Source: Sternotherus odoratus (Eukaryota; Chordata; Testudines; Kinosternidae). Taken from it: a stretch of 64,000 nt of DNA. The stretch lies in contig JAVMKO010000003.1 of assembly GCA_032164245.1 (NCBI GenBank), positions 68,704,390-68,768,389 on the forward strand, given 5' to 3'. The notes below the pieces were generated by a model. It was given only the letters and a program-made list of their open reading frames with translations. It made no database searches and was not told where the DNA came from. Within the stretch, counting starts at the first letter, position 1; every line of letters starts with the position of its first letter. The translations under genes were made by a program, and so were the position numbers. Positions 23,275 through 36,223 of the stretch are shown here, piece after piece.

Positions 23275-23610
23275 ATGTGGATGAGGCTTTTTTTTAAACA
23301 ACTAACAAAATCATCTGAAGCACAGGACCTGGTGGTGATGGTGGACTTCAACTACCCAGACATCTGTTGGAAAAATAACACAGCAGGGCATGGCTCATCC
23401 AACAAGATCTTGGAATTCATTGGAAACAGTTTTTTATTTCAGAAGGTGGAGAAAGCACTGGGGAGGAGGCTGTTCTAGATTTGATTTAGATAAATAGGGA
23501 AGAACTGGTTTTTTGAATTTGAAAGTGGAAGGCAACTTGTGTGAAAGTGACCATGAAATGATAGAGTTCATGATTCTAAGGAATGGTGGGAGGGAGCTGC
23601 AAGTGTTATA
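23275..23610 (+). mobile_element. CR1 LINE fragment, endonuclease region
   Basis: [20 protein letters not shown] then LEFIGNSFL matches the CR1 endonuclease domain (xGDFNYPxIxW motif). The frame is lost after about 65 codons, with CR1-like text continuing to about 23600 (agtgaccatgaaatgatagag). Confidence 0.85.
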
Positions 23611-25104
23611 GGGCTGCAGACATTGTGAGATTTTCTTTAACCTATATGTGTCTCTGTGTCCGCCAGCTACTGGATCTATATTACTTGGATTTTATACTTC
23701 CAGAATTAGGGTTAGAGAAGTCCAGGTTAGGGTAGAGAAGTCCAGGCTATTATGTAACAGCAACCTTTTCTGTACTAAAATAATGATCTCTGAAGAAGCA
23801 ATGTCTTCTCTGCGTCTATCACAGCATCCAGACTATTCAAAAAATTACTTAGCATGACCAGGTAATAAGACTGTCAAGTGTAGAGTAGTGACCCAAAACC
23901 AAATTGGCATCTTCTTTTAACCCATTAACTTTAATTTGGGACTCAAATGGTTATTAACAAACTGATTTCAAAAGCATGGCTGATCTGTCACTTTTCATTC
24001 AGTTTATTAAATATTGCAATGTTAATGGAGCATTAAACCTTTCAGGACTCTTATGTCTTATTATTGCAGAAAGCTTCTAAAATTAACAATCTCTGAGGGC
24101 AATTTGTTTACTGTCTTGCAGTGGATATGACACATGGCTAATGAATGTGGTGAAAAGCAGAAGAAAAGTTTTTAGACTATTACAGACTTTTCTTTTTGCT
24201 TTTGCTTTTATGTCAAAAACACTATCTTGCATGGATACAGAACATTGCTCTTCCCTCTCCTTGCTGCTTCACCCATTCTGTCTGTCACGGTTTTCTCCAT
24301 ATTTCTCTTCTCTGTATTTTTTTGTTCTATGCACCTTTTTTAGTGTTTTATGTAAGTCATGCATGTATGCTCCGAGTTTACTCTTTTTTTCATATTTCTG
24401 AATTTTAAGTAAGTTATATTTATTATTTCATGGGCAATATTTTCCCCCAAAGCATAACTGAATTTACAAATACAAATCTAAACCACCTTGAGAAATCCAA
24501 GGAATACGATATGAATGTTTTGATCTGGAGCAGTCATTTTCAGATTAATTTAAGTACAGTTTATATGTGGCATATAAACCATTGCTTGTCTAAATGTTTG
24601 TACAGTGTTTCTGTTCAGGTAGTATACTCCTGTTAGTGAAATATGCCATGCTACAATTTTTAGCTGCAGTTAAGATAAAATTAGAACTTTGAATCTCTCC
24701 AAAATGAACATTCCAAAATCAGGATTTATTCAAGAGTCTGCTGTAAGACGAACTTTTGTAACTAAGAATAAACAAACAGCTTCAGATCAAATAAGACCTG
24801 GCCCAAACTTTGTTCAAGTTAGAATTTTTCTTTAGATTTGAGGTTAAATGATGCACAATTCTTAATTTGTTTCCTGGTTTTAATGAGGACTGAAATATTG
24901 CAAGAAAAGCTGTTCTTGCAGGGTGAAACCACTGATGGAAAGCCTACTGATTTACAGTGGACAGACTCTGCATTTAAATCATTTATGTGCAGAAGGCTAG
25001 CACAAGGTCTGTACATCACTGAATTTGCATGTGAGCCTTATTTTAGCAGTTTAAATGTTGTGACCTTTTGATAGAGGGATGAATTTCACCCTACATGCAT
25101 AGGG

Positions 25105-25445
25105 TTAATTTTTAGAGCTAGTCAAAAATTTTCCGATAGAACACTTTTCCGTTGGAAAATACTGATTTTACACAGCCAAAATGTTCTTCAGGAATGTGTT
25201 AATTCCATCTGAACTTTGGATGGAAACCAGGCCTGCCTCCTTGCTTGGTTTCCTGCCAGCCCTTAGTTCTCCTGGCTCCCTGGGCAGCTCGGGAAGGCTG
25301 CTTGGAGAAGGGGGAATGGACAACCCCAGGAGGCAACTGCCCAAGGAGTAAGGCAGTTGGGAGCTAGTTGCAAAATTCAATTTGGGTTTTCTTGAAATGG
25401 ATTTTTCAGAATTTTTCCTCACACAAAATTTAGATTTTTTTTTAA
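25105..25445. repeat. Diverged interspersed repeat
   Basis: agctagtcaaaaattttccg, then gttggaaaatactgatttta and, near the end, tttttcagaatttttcctc. It is similar to the pieces at 2900 and 38400. The class is unknown. Confidence 0.45.
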
Positions 25446-26306
25446 CTTGCCATCCAAATTTGGGACACTTCTTCCCAAAAAGTCACCATCCTCTCGTGGC
25501 CAGTGCTAATCATTTTACCCACCACTGAAACTGCATCCATCTGAAATATGGAAACAGTGTAGCTTCTCTTGAACCAACAAGGTTACACAATAGTGTTTAG
25601 AGTGGAGAGGGAAGAATAAATTATCAGTCAGGGAAAAATCTAGGTAGACTGAGTTGTAGCCAAGCCACTAAGAAGAATTCTATTCTCACAGAAACTGCTA
25701 ATGGATTTTTAATGACTATGGCATCAATTTTATGAGGCCCCATTGTGCAGTGTTCAGGACAGACATATACAAAGGCATCATTTACAATCTAATTTTAAAT
25801 AAGACACAACAGGTGAATTTAACTAACAATAGGAAGACATGGGAAAGGGAAGTAAAAGTAAGAACAACATGGTGTTTACATAAGCTAGCCATGCACATAA
25901 CTGGCTGCATAACATAGCCTGTTCCAAGACTGCTGTCTGTATTGCTTCTCAGACTAGCTCCTATTACAGACATTGTTCAGAATTAGTGTAATAGCTAGTT
26001 GGCCACTTTCCAATGGACTGAGAAGGTCACCTCCATGAGACTTCTAGCCTTTGCCAAGCAGAGAAGAAATGTAAGGTCAATATTGGACTTGGGACTTTTG
26101 TGTGGTGCACAACAAATGGTAAATTGCATACATACTGAGTTACTTGTCTAGTATAAATGAAATGTATTTAGCAGCAATGAGTTTATACTGTTGTGAGTTG
26201 GGTTAAACCTTGCTATTGGTTGAGTTTAAATCTTGTGATGGATGTGAACGCATCCTTCAATTACGATAGCTGTAAGAGACAGTTAAGGGGCGACATCTAA
26301 AATAAG

Positions 26307-26480
26307 TGACAAAGAGTCCTGTGGCACCTTAAAGACAAACAAAAGTATTGAAGCATAAGCTTTCATGGGCTAGTACCCTCTTTGTTGGATGTTATGCTTC
26401 AATACTTTTGTTACTCTTTAAGGTGCCACAGGATTCTTCGCCACTTCTGCAAATCCAGACTAACACGGCTACCTCTCTGA
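26307..26480. mobile_element. Inverted Penelope-like 3' ends with 12-bp TSD
   Basis: Two ends face each other: tgacaaagagtcctgtggc with attgaagcataagc, and ttatgcttcaatacttttg with cagactaacacggctacc. The insertion is flanked by atctaaaataag on both sides (26295-26306 and 26481-26492), an exact 12-base duplication, so the whole inverted unit inserted as one. Confidence 0.85.
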
Positions 26481-27439
26481 ATCTAAAATAAGGAGTCAGT
26501 GGAGTCTAGTCAGAAGCTAGCTCCAAGTGTGAAGAGGGTTCCTCTGGATAGTTTCTGACCAGGTGGGTACAAGACAAGCAAGGGCGCAGACAAGAAACTG
26601 AGAGAGACTCAGAGGTACAACGAGAAAGCTAAATTGTAGCCTGTAATCATGGTGTGACCTTGAAACTTAGAGAGAAATTCTGAGTCAGCTTGAGCCTGTA
26701 TGCTAAGAAATCACTCCTTTTGGTTTCTTTGCTTCCTCTTGCATTGGGAGAAGCAGGACCTTGCGCATTCTTTGTAAATAAACAAGATTGCGTCAAAGAA
26801 AATACTAGAATTAATTGTCATTTTCTATTCCCAACTTTAACAATCTAGAAGGCCTGAATTTTGACTAGCTGCTCAAGTCAAAACAACTATAGTTAAGACG
26901 ATACTATATTGCCAAAACCTACAGTGAGACATGTGCTTTAGTTTACTGATATGTGGTAATCTGTATTTTCACAGTATACATGTGTACGGTAGAAAGATGT
27001 GTGGGCGTGTCTATCTACATATGTGACACCAGAGGTCTCAAGCACCAGTTCATTTCTTGAAACATCCATGTAGCCTACATGGCCTATTCAGATTCTGAAA
27101 AATCGAAACTATTATTAAAAATAATAATACATGTCTAGCCTTCATGGTTGTAAAGAAAACCTTCTAAACATGATGAGAGTGTAACGAATATAGAATTGTT
27201 TTCCTAAGTGTACAAAGAGCTTGAATCAAAGATTCAACAGGTGTAAATTACCTAGACACTCATTAATCTCTTTGGGCATTTAACTCTGAAACCTAATAAT
27301 GACATTTTAATGACCAGTGTTATTACAGAATTGCTGATCTTTTTAGTGGATGAAATGGGGAGTGGGACAAGAGTGAAGCACTATAGTTGTACTATACTTT
27401 AACTACACGATAACATATATTACTACCACAATACAATAC

Positions 27440-27654
27440 CTGTACAATTTTTAGCTATTCTGGCATCTCCATAATAGCCAGGAGCACATTGTTCACACTT
27501 GAACCCTGTGGTATTGCGCAAGCAGTTGCGGCACTGGCCTGTCACTTCATCACAATCCTCAAAGATTAGGTTAGGATCTGAGTTTCCACTGCAGTCACAT
27601 TTTTTACAAATGCTTCCAATCAGCAAGGGATTTCCATAGTAACCTGGAGCACAC
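27440..27654 (-). CDS. LAMA4: LAMA4 exon: LE module 3 (CAPGYYG...IAKNC)
   Basis: The longest exon in the window: 215 bases, 71 full codons plus one split base at each end. It contains two CAPGYYG loops, [20 protein letters not shown] and [10 protein letters not shown], which together make the end of LE2, all of LE3 and the start of the truncated LE4. The sequence is nearly identical to the mammalian gene as I recall it. It ends in KNCT, so N-C-T forms a potential glycosylation sequon at the exon edge. The donor is ACAG|gtattg, a non-consensus +4/+5. Confidence 0.98.
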
Positions 27655-30600
27655 CTGAGAAGAAATCCAAGCCCAAAGATGATTAATAATGATCACATTC
27701 CCCTCTGCAGTATCATTTTTTCTGTCCTTATCAGGCCACCAGGAATTGAGGGTGACATTCCGCAAGTGCTAGAGAAGAAAACAAATTATGACAGATGTTG
27801 TTTTGTAATCTAATCTAAATCTACATCGATGTAGGAATTTATAGCTCTGTGGCATTGAGGAACAAGTACTGCATCCAGAACACTCCTAGTTCTTGATTAC
27901 TTCAGTCCATACTTTTTTGTGTCTCTTTCTTTAGCAGTGAAAATGTTTACCACACACTGCTTTTTGAATGCATTACAAAACTATCTTGGCAGGTCACTCA
28001 GCAATTCTGGTGTTTATTTTATTCACTAACAGCTTTGGACTTCATAAACTATCTTGTATTATATGGGAGACGGGCAGAGGAGGTCAGCTTTCATGTTGCA
28101 AAAACAAATCGGGGAAGTCCAGATTCAGAGTCCATTTTATCTCCTCTATCTAAGTCCACAGCAGAAATGATCTCTGTAAAATGGTTTGGTATTTGCCAAT
28201 GTCTATGATGGGTCAACTGGAGTTTTGCAAAACCTTAGTCAGTTTTTGATAAAACCTAAATGAGATGTTAGTCAAACCCACATTTCTTTTTATCAGTAAG
28301 CTACAAAGTTGGGAGATTTGGGCAGATGGTTCTGATTTTGGCCTCTCTATATTTTTTTTGTGTGTGTGAAAGAAGAAAGGAGTTCTGATTCCTTTGAGCT
28401 TTCTCATCAGTGCTTTAACTGTGCTCACATCCTAAACTCCTACAATAAAATTGTACATAAAATGAAAAGTATTTCCATATAATTCAAACTGACTTTAAAC
28501 TATTTAGCTGCTTGAATGAAATGCCTTTGTCAGTGAAGTGCGTGTCCATGTGCACAAACTACCAGGATAACCTGATAGTAAGAAAAATGGTCTGTCATTT
28601 TGGTGACCCAGAGATATATTATAAAGCCATGCTCCATGTTATGTCACCATGGCAGCGATCTGAATTCAGTTGTAATGCTAGACAACCTGATTCTTCTGTC
28701 ATCATCATCAGCGTAGCCCCAATGTTTTCCATGGAAATACTCCCAGTTTACACCGATGTGAGGGCAGAATTAGGTCCATAGTCTCTCTTACACATGGGCC
28801 CATGTCACTTGTGCCACTTCTCTACATCACAGAGTGGCAATAACTGTTTCCTAAGGGAATTTTGCCATGGTATTACCCTCTCAGTTCAATGTTGTTAGTG
28901 GAACACAGGCATTCCATTGGTAAAGATAAGAATGCCACTATCTAATCATGTTGAAGGCTTTTTGCACCCTCAGTTAGTACCAGCTAGTGGAGCAAGACAA
29001 TATTTTTCAAATGTCAACAACATGGTGAAGTTTGAAATATAAACAGGAAAAAATTCCTCTAATTTTTTGACCATCCATAGAATTGGTTAATTTTTTTTGT
29101 ATTTTCACATTTTTTCCTTTATAAAAATCTAGTTAAGAGGTTTTTCATGTGGTCACCCATCTACTAGTAACTGTTGTGTGACTACCAAATCATTTCATAT
29201 AGGCCATTGAACAAAACTCCAATAGAAACGACACTTGGACACTGCTAACCTCAGCTAGATTTAAATTAATGGCCTCCAGGTAAAAGTCTCTGTGTGCAAT
29301 TACCACAGGACACTCCTTATAATGAAGATGAGGTGCTCAGTTTTTCTACTCTGAAATATACCATTCAGTTGAAGTGCAGCTTTGTACATGACAGGAATTC
29401 AGTTTCATTCCCATTGTTTGGGGGCATGGAGATAACTGCTGTTTTTTATGACTGTCTGCCTCACTTCTGTTAGCCATAGCTTATCAGCTGGAGTAGCTGT
29501 TTAAAACAGACAGAAACTTTCAGATGAAAATGCGCATGTGTCACTTTCACTTCCTCATGTCACATAACATTGAGTTGGATTGCACCCAACTCCTCTAAAT
29601 GGTTGGCACTGAATGAGAAAAGCAAGGAAACTTGGACACAAATACACTGCTCCATCTCTTTACTTTATGTCCCAAGAAAAGCGCCACAGAAAAAGGCCTT
29701 CTCCATTCCTGTCATGTCCCGATAAATGCCTCTTCACTGCTAAATAAAAATAATTCATTTTCATGTGATTTTTCAGCATCTCATTGTTGAAATAATAAAG
29801 TTAACAAATTCTCTTTCTTTTACCTCCAGGCATTTTTATTTCCTGTGATTATTGGCAGGTAAGATGTTAACTTCTCCTCTACTAACTGTGCCAATAGAAC
29901 CTTTCCTCTCAGTCCACCTTGTACGCCAAGGCATATATAGAGACTCTTATAATAGATAATCTTGTAATAATTAGAAAATAACAAAAACTGGATTTCATTT
30001 GTTACTGCCGTAACGCCTCGTTTTTTAACACAATGAACAAAAGGATTTCACTCACTCACAACTCATTTTCACAATTCCTAGCAAAAGCCTCCATGGTTTC
30101 CCAACATTACGTGTTGGCAACTAACTGAAGAATAAGTCAGGCAGTTCTGTGCCAAGCCTCCCGAGGAGAACAAGAAAACCTCTCACACAGAAGCCAGAGG
30201 AAATGAGGGAGCTTGCCTCCCAGAGCACTGCAAGGGCACACATGCTGTTACATCCCTTGATGTCCTGCTGCTTACTACCCTGAAGTGCCAGTACAGAGGG
30301 GTGGGAACATGGCCTGAGTCCACCTTGGCCCTTTTGAGGTGCTGGGCAGTCCCCAGCAAGCAGGAAAGTAAGCAGGGATCAGTACTTGTGCACCTCAGAT
30401 TTTTATTCCTGCACACTCCCCTGGGAAAGAGAGAAAGTCATTCTCCACAAATGAGATTACCAACGAAGAATACTAGCTAGTGCTCAGTGAGAGTGTCCTC
30501 TAGGAGCAGTATAGTGACCACATCCTCATTTCATCTTGGCTTCATATATAGCCACCAGAAGATAAAAACTTTTCATTAGCGCTGACATTGGTTGGACTGG

Positions 30601-32111
30601 GATTAACAGCCTAGAAAAGACCCATATGACATTACTAATCACTTAACTAACTTGCCCTTACTGACTTCAGCTAACTGCTTTTTCCCCCCTTTCTTCTCCT
30701 TTGCCTGCTCTTCTTTTTTTTCCTTTGGTACATGAAAAGGTGGGCAGTGGTTATTAGAAACCAGATAAAGTAAGTTGACACTATCCTTTTTTGCCACTCT
30801 GAATAGAAATATGTCTGTTAGCCATTTCACAGAACTTCATTCATTTGTAGTATAGTGTGACATTTTAATAACCAGTGAGGAATCTTACCAAGCTTTTAAT
30901 CGTCTATCTATATTGTCCTATGTTTGCATATATGACATTCCAGAAGACAACAGGATATAGCCAGACTGGAAACAAGTTTTTTTCATTTTTATGCTCTCCA
31001 TCTGCAATAGCTTTAATTGTAACTGTGGCCACTTTAAAGGTCCAAAAGGTAGTATATTGACACTTTGAGTGACTTGCATTTACAACAAGTTATTTTATTT
31101 AGGAGGTAACTGTAGCTTTTACTTTGTGACAAAATCTTATTTGTTTCCTTGCTCTTTACACACAACTCTCTTCTTTGGATAATTGGCATCCATTTTCCCC
31201 CTCATTCATAGTCCAGTTATGCACTGGTTGCACACAATCTTCCTTCCATAGGAGTTAATCGACTGAATTCTCTAGAATGCCAGAGATCTTATTGGGTACA
31301 AAGGATGGGGTGGGGAGCCAGAGCCAGATGAGGCTTCCATATCCTGTGCCCTCAGCCCCGTTGTAAATTAGAGCAACTTTAACTTATATCCTCAATGACC
31401 TTATGCAAGTGGCAGTGTAAAGGGGTCTCCATTGACTTCAATGGAACATCACGGATTCACGTCACACTTTCATCGTGAATAAGGATATCAGAAGCTGGTA
31501 CTTCACAAGATTAAGTTGTGTTGTACTATATAGCCTGTTTGTTTGTATAAGTTGTTATGTACTAGCATAAATCGTTTGAGGACGTATAGACAATCTGAAA
31601 AGCAAAGCTGGACCAGGGTTGCTCAGTTCACTTTTTATTGAGATGCATCATTTGAAATGCACTCCAAATTTAAAATAATAAATATATATCTGCTCATTAA
31701 TAATTTGATCAAATATTATGATTTCCTCTCTGGTTCTGAAAAAAATTCATCAGTAGAACTATCATTGTTTTTAGGAAAGGGGTCATAGGAGGCATACTGA
31801 TAATTTTAAATTAAGCTGTTAATTGTATCCAACATATTACAATTCTGTTCCTTTGAAGAAGCTGGTTTCATGAAGATAAAATGCAATAACTAGACAAAAA
31901 ATACAAAATGCAGATCTTTCTCCTGCACCTGTTAAAGTCAGTGGTAAACTTCTCTTGGTTTCGGTGTAAGATCAGGCCCTCAGGCAGACATACATAATAT
32001 AAATCACTGAATGTCAAGCACAGAAAAATTCTCCCCAGTGTGTGAAACTTTCTTAAGGGCTTTGGAACACTGGCAAACTTGATCAGTCATCCATATTGTT
32101 AGGCTGCTTAC
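27655..32111 (-). other. LAMA4 intron, mostly featureless AT-rich sequence
   Basis: This 4457-bp intron shows no readable coding sequence and no intact transposon ends. There is a faint half of an amniote palindromic repeat near 28730-28780 (Pu-rich gtgagggcagaattaggtcc type) and another piece of the same class near 31420-31455. The rest is unremarkable AT-rich sequence. Confidence 0.5.
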
Positions 32112-32192
32112 CTTTCACAGTTGGGTCCTGCATAGCTTTCTTTACAGACACAGCGCACTACCCCACTTTTTCTGTGACAGGAGACTGCAAAA
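32112..32192 (-). CDS. LAMA4: LAMA4 exon: LE module 2 core
   Basis: 81 bases (1 + 26 codons + 2), reading FAVSCHRKSGVVRCVCKESYAG then PNCER. The acceptor is fixed by phase: the previous exon ends AA, and only the upstream site (aattctag before TTTTGCAG) gives N-F-A-V-S-C in frame. A better-looking CAG eight bases downstream would break the frame. The donor is GAAAG|gtaagc. Four cysteines belong to the second laminin EGF module. Confidence 0.95.
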
Positions 32193-32551
32193 CTAGAATT
32201 GCATATAAAAAATATCAATCAGGATAGCCAACACTTATTAATAGACGATGCACACATGCTGTATTTTGTGAACATTTGTTATTTATATGACCATTGGGCC
32301 GATCCTTCTTGGTGCTGAGTGCCCTCAGTTCCCACTGAAGTCGATAGGAGCTGAAGGTACACTACATCTGGTCTTTTTATTTTCACCTATAAAAACCATG
32401 CATACCTATGGCACTATATAAATCATAACAAGATCCTGACTTCCTTCTTGCAGCCCAGCTCACACACATTTACATGCTTCTATACATATATTATAAATAG
32501 GCTGACCATATTTCCTTGAGACAAAAACGGGACATTGGGATAGCAAAAACG

Positions 32552-32813
32552 GGACGGGATTATGTAATATTCTGTATTCATGAAAAAGTAAGACGATAAA
32601 AAAAGTTTTATTACATGAACATATTGACTTGAGCTAACAATTATTCTTCAGTGACAGAACTCATACAAAAATTTAGGGAGACGTAAAGGGGGACTGTATT
32701 TCACCACGATCGTACCATGAATATTTCTCCGATGAAGTAAACTTACGCAGCAAATTTTGGTCTTTCAATACCTTATCATAAAACTCCTCACACTCCATGA
32801 TTCTCTTCAGACA
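32552..32813 (-). pseudogene. Coding-like 3' terminus and polyA signal inside the hAT
   Basis: From 32813 down, codons read IMECEEFYDKVLKDQNLLRK and end at a stop near 32685. aataaaac lies around 32612 on the minus strand. The family is not recognised with certainty. The composition (charged, helical) differs from the GC-rich rest of the element. It could be a transposase C-terminus or a captured host terminal exon. Confidence 0.4.
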
Positions 32814-33179
32814 CCTCAAATGACCCCCTATTTGCCTCCCCCAACCACATCAGCTTGTGGCTATGGCTCAGTTTCCTACGTAGCATCTCACAGGCAGAAG
32901 CTTGTGCAACAAGAACTTCCTCCAGGCCAGCCACTCTGCCTTCCTCCTCCAGGCAGGCCCCCAACTACCTCCACTATCAGTAAACCTTCTGACTGACCAA
33001 GTCCTCTGCCTACATCTCCTGCAGCAGAAACACGGCTTCTCACCAACCCCACCGCATCGCCCACGCATGCCACAGCCGCCTGCCCAGGCCTTAGCTGTGC
33101 CTTGAAGACTGACGCCCCGAATGGGCTCTGAGGCTTGGCCCAACCCCCGCATCCATGTGTTCAGGGAGGGGGTTAACCA

Positions 33180-33660
33180 TGGTACCCCTACCCACCTGCC
33201 ATCTCCCCTACCCACCCCCTGCCCCTCTTCACATCCAGCCCTGGACTCCCCAGTACCTCCCTTCACAGACAACCCTGTGCCCCCCACTTCCCCCCACCCC
33301 CTTCACTCACAGCCCTGGACCCCCCGCAGTACCCTCCTTCACACACAACCCTGTGCCCCCCATTCCATGCCCCCCACTCCCCCAGTACCCCCTTCACACA
33401 CAGCCTCATGCCCACCACCTACCACCCCCTTCACAAGCAGCCATGCCCCCCCCACTTCCCCTGTGCCCCTCTTCACATGCAGCCCCAGTACCTCCCTTCA
33501 CACACAACCCTGTGCCCCCCACTTCCACCCACTTTCACACATGGCCCCTACGCACCCCTCTTTCCCCCTGCCCCCCTCACATGCAGCCATGCCCCCCCAC
33601 CCCATACTCCCTCCCCCTCCACCCCATGCCCCCCCACCCGGTCCCCCCCCACCTTCACGT
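33180..33660. repeat. C-rich tandem region within the hAT
   Basis: Loose tandem units contain ttcacacacaaccctgtgc and runs of C, about 35 bp each. Homologous but shorter text lies at 55560-55790 in the second copy. The long reading frames over it are low-complexity artefacts. Confidence 0.75.
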
Positions 33661-34461
33661 GCCTTGAGCAGTGTTGGTGACCATGTTCTCCAGCTCCATG
33701 GGGCCTGGGGCTGCGCCGCCTCCTCCCCTCCTGGGATCGCGCTGCCTCCGGCTCCACTCGGCGCCCGCCCCAGTGGCCGGCCTCGCCCCCTGGCTCCCTG
33801 AGCTCGGCAATCCCCGCGCCTCCCGCGCCGCCCCCCCATTGGGCCGCACGTCACGTTTCCTCCACATGGGGGGGGGGGGGGAGTGAGGCGCTAGGCAGCC
33901 CCTGCCCGGCCAGCAGCAGCTCCACGTGGGGGAGGCCCAGCCAATCGCACCACGCGGGCTCTGCGGCGGTGGAGGGGAGGGGGGAGCTGGCCAGGGAGGG
34001 GGGCCCGAGGCCGTAAGGGGAAGGGACTGAAGGGCTGCGGGAGGGGGTGGGACCCGGCTGTGGGTCCCTGAAATAAGCCGCATTCAGTTTTTTTTTAGCA
34101 AAAAGCAAAAAACGGGACAAATTTGATATTTATACTAAAAAGACGGGACGGTCAGAAAATATGTAAAAAACGGGACTTTCCCGTTCAAAACGGGATGTAT
34201 GGTCAGCCTAATTATAAATAAGGAACTTGCATTCTTTCCAGAGTATTCAGTGGTTCTTATATTTCCTGTGCACTTGTCTCCTCTATTTTATTTCAGAATG
34301 TTTAAACTAACATGTTGTTTTTGAAATGTGTTGGATCAAGTTCTTTGGGAACTAAAATCTTATATTTAATCACAGGAAAGGTTCAGTACAGGCAGCAGCA
34401 GTGCAAGTTTTCTTACACAATCCCCACAGAATGTCTCAAAGGCTTCCTGTAGGAATCAGAG

Positions 34462-34551
34462 TAGATCCTCAGGTGGTGTAAATTGGAATAGTTCAATTGA
34501 TTTCCATTGAAGTCAATTGAACTATGCTGATTTGCACCAACTGGGGATCTA
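34462..34551. repeat. Palindromic 90-bp repeat
   Basis: tagatcctcaggtggtgtaa pairs with the reversed arm ttgcaccaactggggatcta around a centre containing ccattgaagtcaat. Related repeats lie at 39481, 43163 and 51908. It is a short palindromic MITE-like family. Confidence 0.75.
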
Positions 34552-36223
34552 CTCTACCACCTCTAGGATAGAAAAGGTAGATTGGTCTACAAATCTGTCA
34601 ACCCTCGGCCTCTGCTGAGACTGCCAGCCAGGGTGCCAGTTAATGCTGCTTGTGGTGGGGGTTCTGTGCTGTGACTTTTAACATTATTCTAACAAAACAG
34701 CTTCCTTTACCCCTTGTAGTCTTTAATTTTCAGAATCAAGTTTCAGTTTCTTAAAATAAACAAATAATCACATGAGAATACATGAAACAAAAATTCTTTG
34801 AAATGTGGGTTGGCCCCTAAAAATGACCACAACTTGGTTAGCAAAGACAGGAAAAGTACCAAACCCTACACAATTGAATCAGGGTGATGTATCTTAGATA
34901 GAGTTACAGACAAAAAAGGGCACATAATTTTAAAGACATTCTTTGTTAGTTTAGAAAACATGGGGCCAGATTCTCTCCTGCACCAACACCCATTCAGCAT
35001 GGGCAGGGAGCAGGAAAGTTGTCAGGGAACCAGTTACAGCTCCATGTTTCTTTAACTACGTGCTCCTTGGTTCTTGGCCTAATCTTATTCTAATTTATCT
35101 TAATTGGCTATTGTCCCAAAAGCACTATGTGCCAGCTGAGAACTGGCAGAGACAGCAGAGCACCACAGAGTGTACTTTTTCCAACACACTGCCTTTGCCT
35201 GGATTAGAGAGTGGTTCGTGTAGGAACTAGCTCTGACAGCTTTATGCTAGCTGAGAGCTCCCCTAGCACAGTGAAATTCTCAGTTGGGCATCTGTGGCCA
35301 GATTGGGGCCAGAACAGGGGAGGAGTTGCTGGTCCATGTACGTGTCCCAGGAACAAGCAACACAAAAAGTATATAAATAGTTCCTTCATTGTGTCTGTTC
35401 CCATCAGTATTTCTAAGCTAATGTTTTCTGGAGTAAAGTCAATGGTCTGTTTGCCTTGTTTGGAGACATTTATATAACCAGGCAGAATTTAAAATGAGAC
35501 TCTCTTGATGAAATTCCCAAATTATCTTTGGTACATTTTGATGTGAACATGCCAAGAAAGTTACAATACTTTGGCAGTTTCTCCTCCTCCTGTATATAGG
35601 CTAATTCCTTAAAACATTTGAGGTTATTACTTTGTGGATTTAAGTTATGAAGTATGACCAAAGTCTTCCTGGGTCTTTATAGTTCTTTAGGTGTTTTTTT
35701 AAAGGTCACAACATTCCCTGATGTTTAAAATTAAGTAACATCTGCTAGGGTCTGGAGAAGCCTCCATCCAATTTTTCTAAATAGATGTCATTTCACTTAA
35801 TGGGAACTATTACAAATGTTCCCAGGGTAGCAGATATGAAGATACTCTGGCCAGACAAAAAACTAAAGCCATACAAATGAATCCCAAGAACAACAGTGGA
35901 TCTAATGATTCTGTCAGCTTAGAGATTTGGATGCAGAGTTGGTCTGTCTGTTTGAGTGCTATGAATCCATTGATTATGTTATTTTTAGGGATAAAACTTT
36001 TGTTGAAAAATGGAGTAGCAAGCAATAGTGTCTGTATATTTCCTCTTTAAAGCCTTAGTATCTTTCTGGTGGAGGCACCTTCTTATCTTACTATAAATAA
36101 AGTAACAATAAAGATGAAATGGTATAAAAGGATGTTTTTCTCTGAACTCTGTTGTTTGAGACTGAAGATTACATCATACATAATAATTATTATTTATTGT
36201 TTGCATACCAGTAGCTTCTAGAG

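Larger units (their letters stand above)
22897..27439 (-). other. LAMA4 intron with CR1 and inverted Penelope ends
   Basis: This 4543-bp intron holds a MITE (22990-23100), a CR1 endonuclease-region fragment (23275-23610), an old AT-rich repeat (25105-25445) and an inverted pair of Penelope ends (26307-26480). I see nothing definable in 23620-25100 or 26500-27430. Confidence 0.6.
32498..34210 (-). mobile_element. hAT-like element, 1713 bp, TSD attataaa
   Basis: The ends taggctgaccata and tatggtcagccta are inverted repeats. attataaa flanks both sides exactly. On the minus strand the 5' end is CpG-rich, the middle is a C-rich tandem region, and near the 3' end about 43 codons (MECEEFYDKVLKDQNLLRKF, SEKYSWYDRGEIQSP, stop) are followed by aataaaac. 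This looks like the end of a transposase-like or captured exon with a polyA signal. Its sister at 55136 lacks this block. Confidence 0.85.

Noticed and set aside
33121..33801. Open frame of about 226 codons
   Set aside because: Pro-rich reading of the C-rich tandem region inside a transposon.
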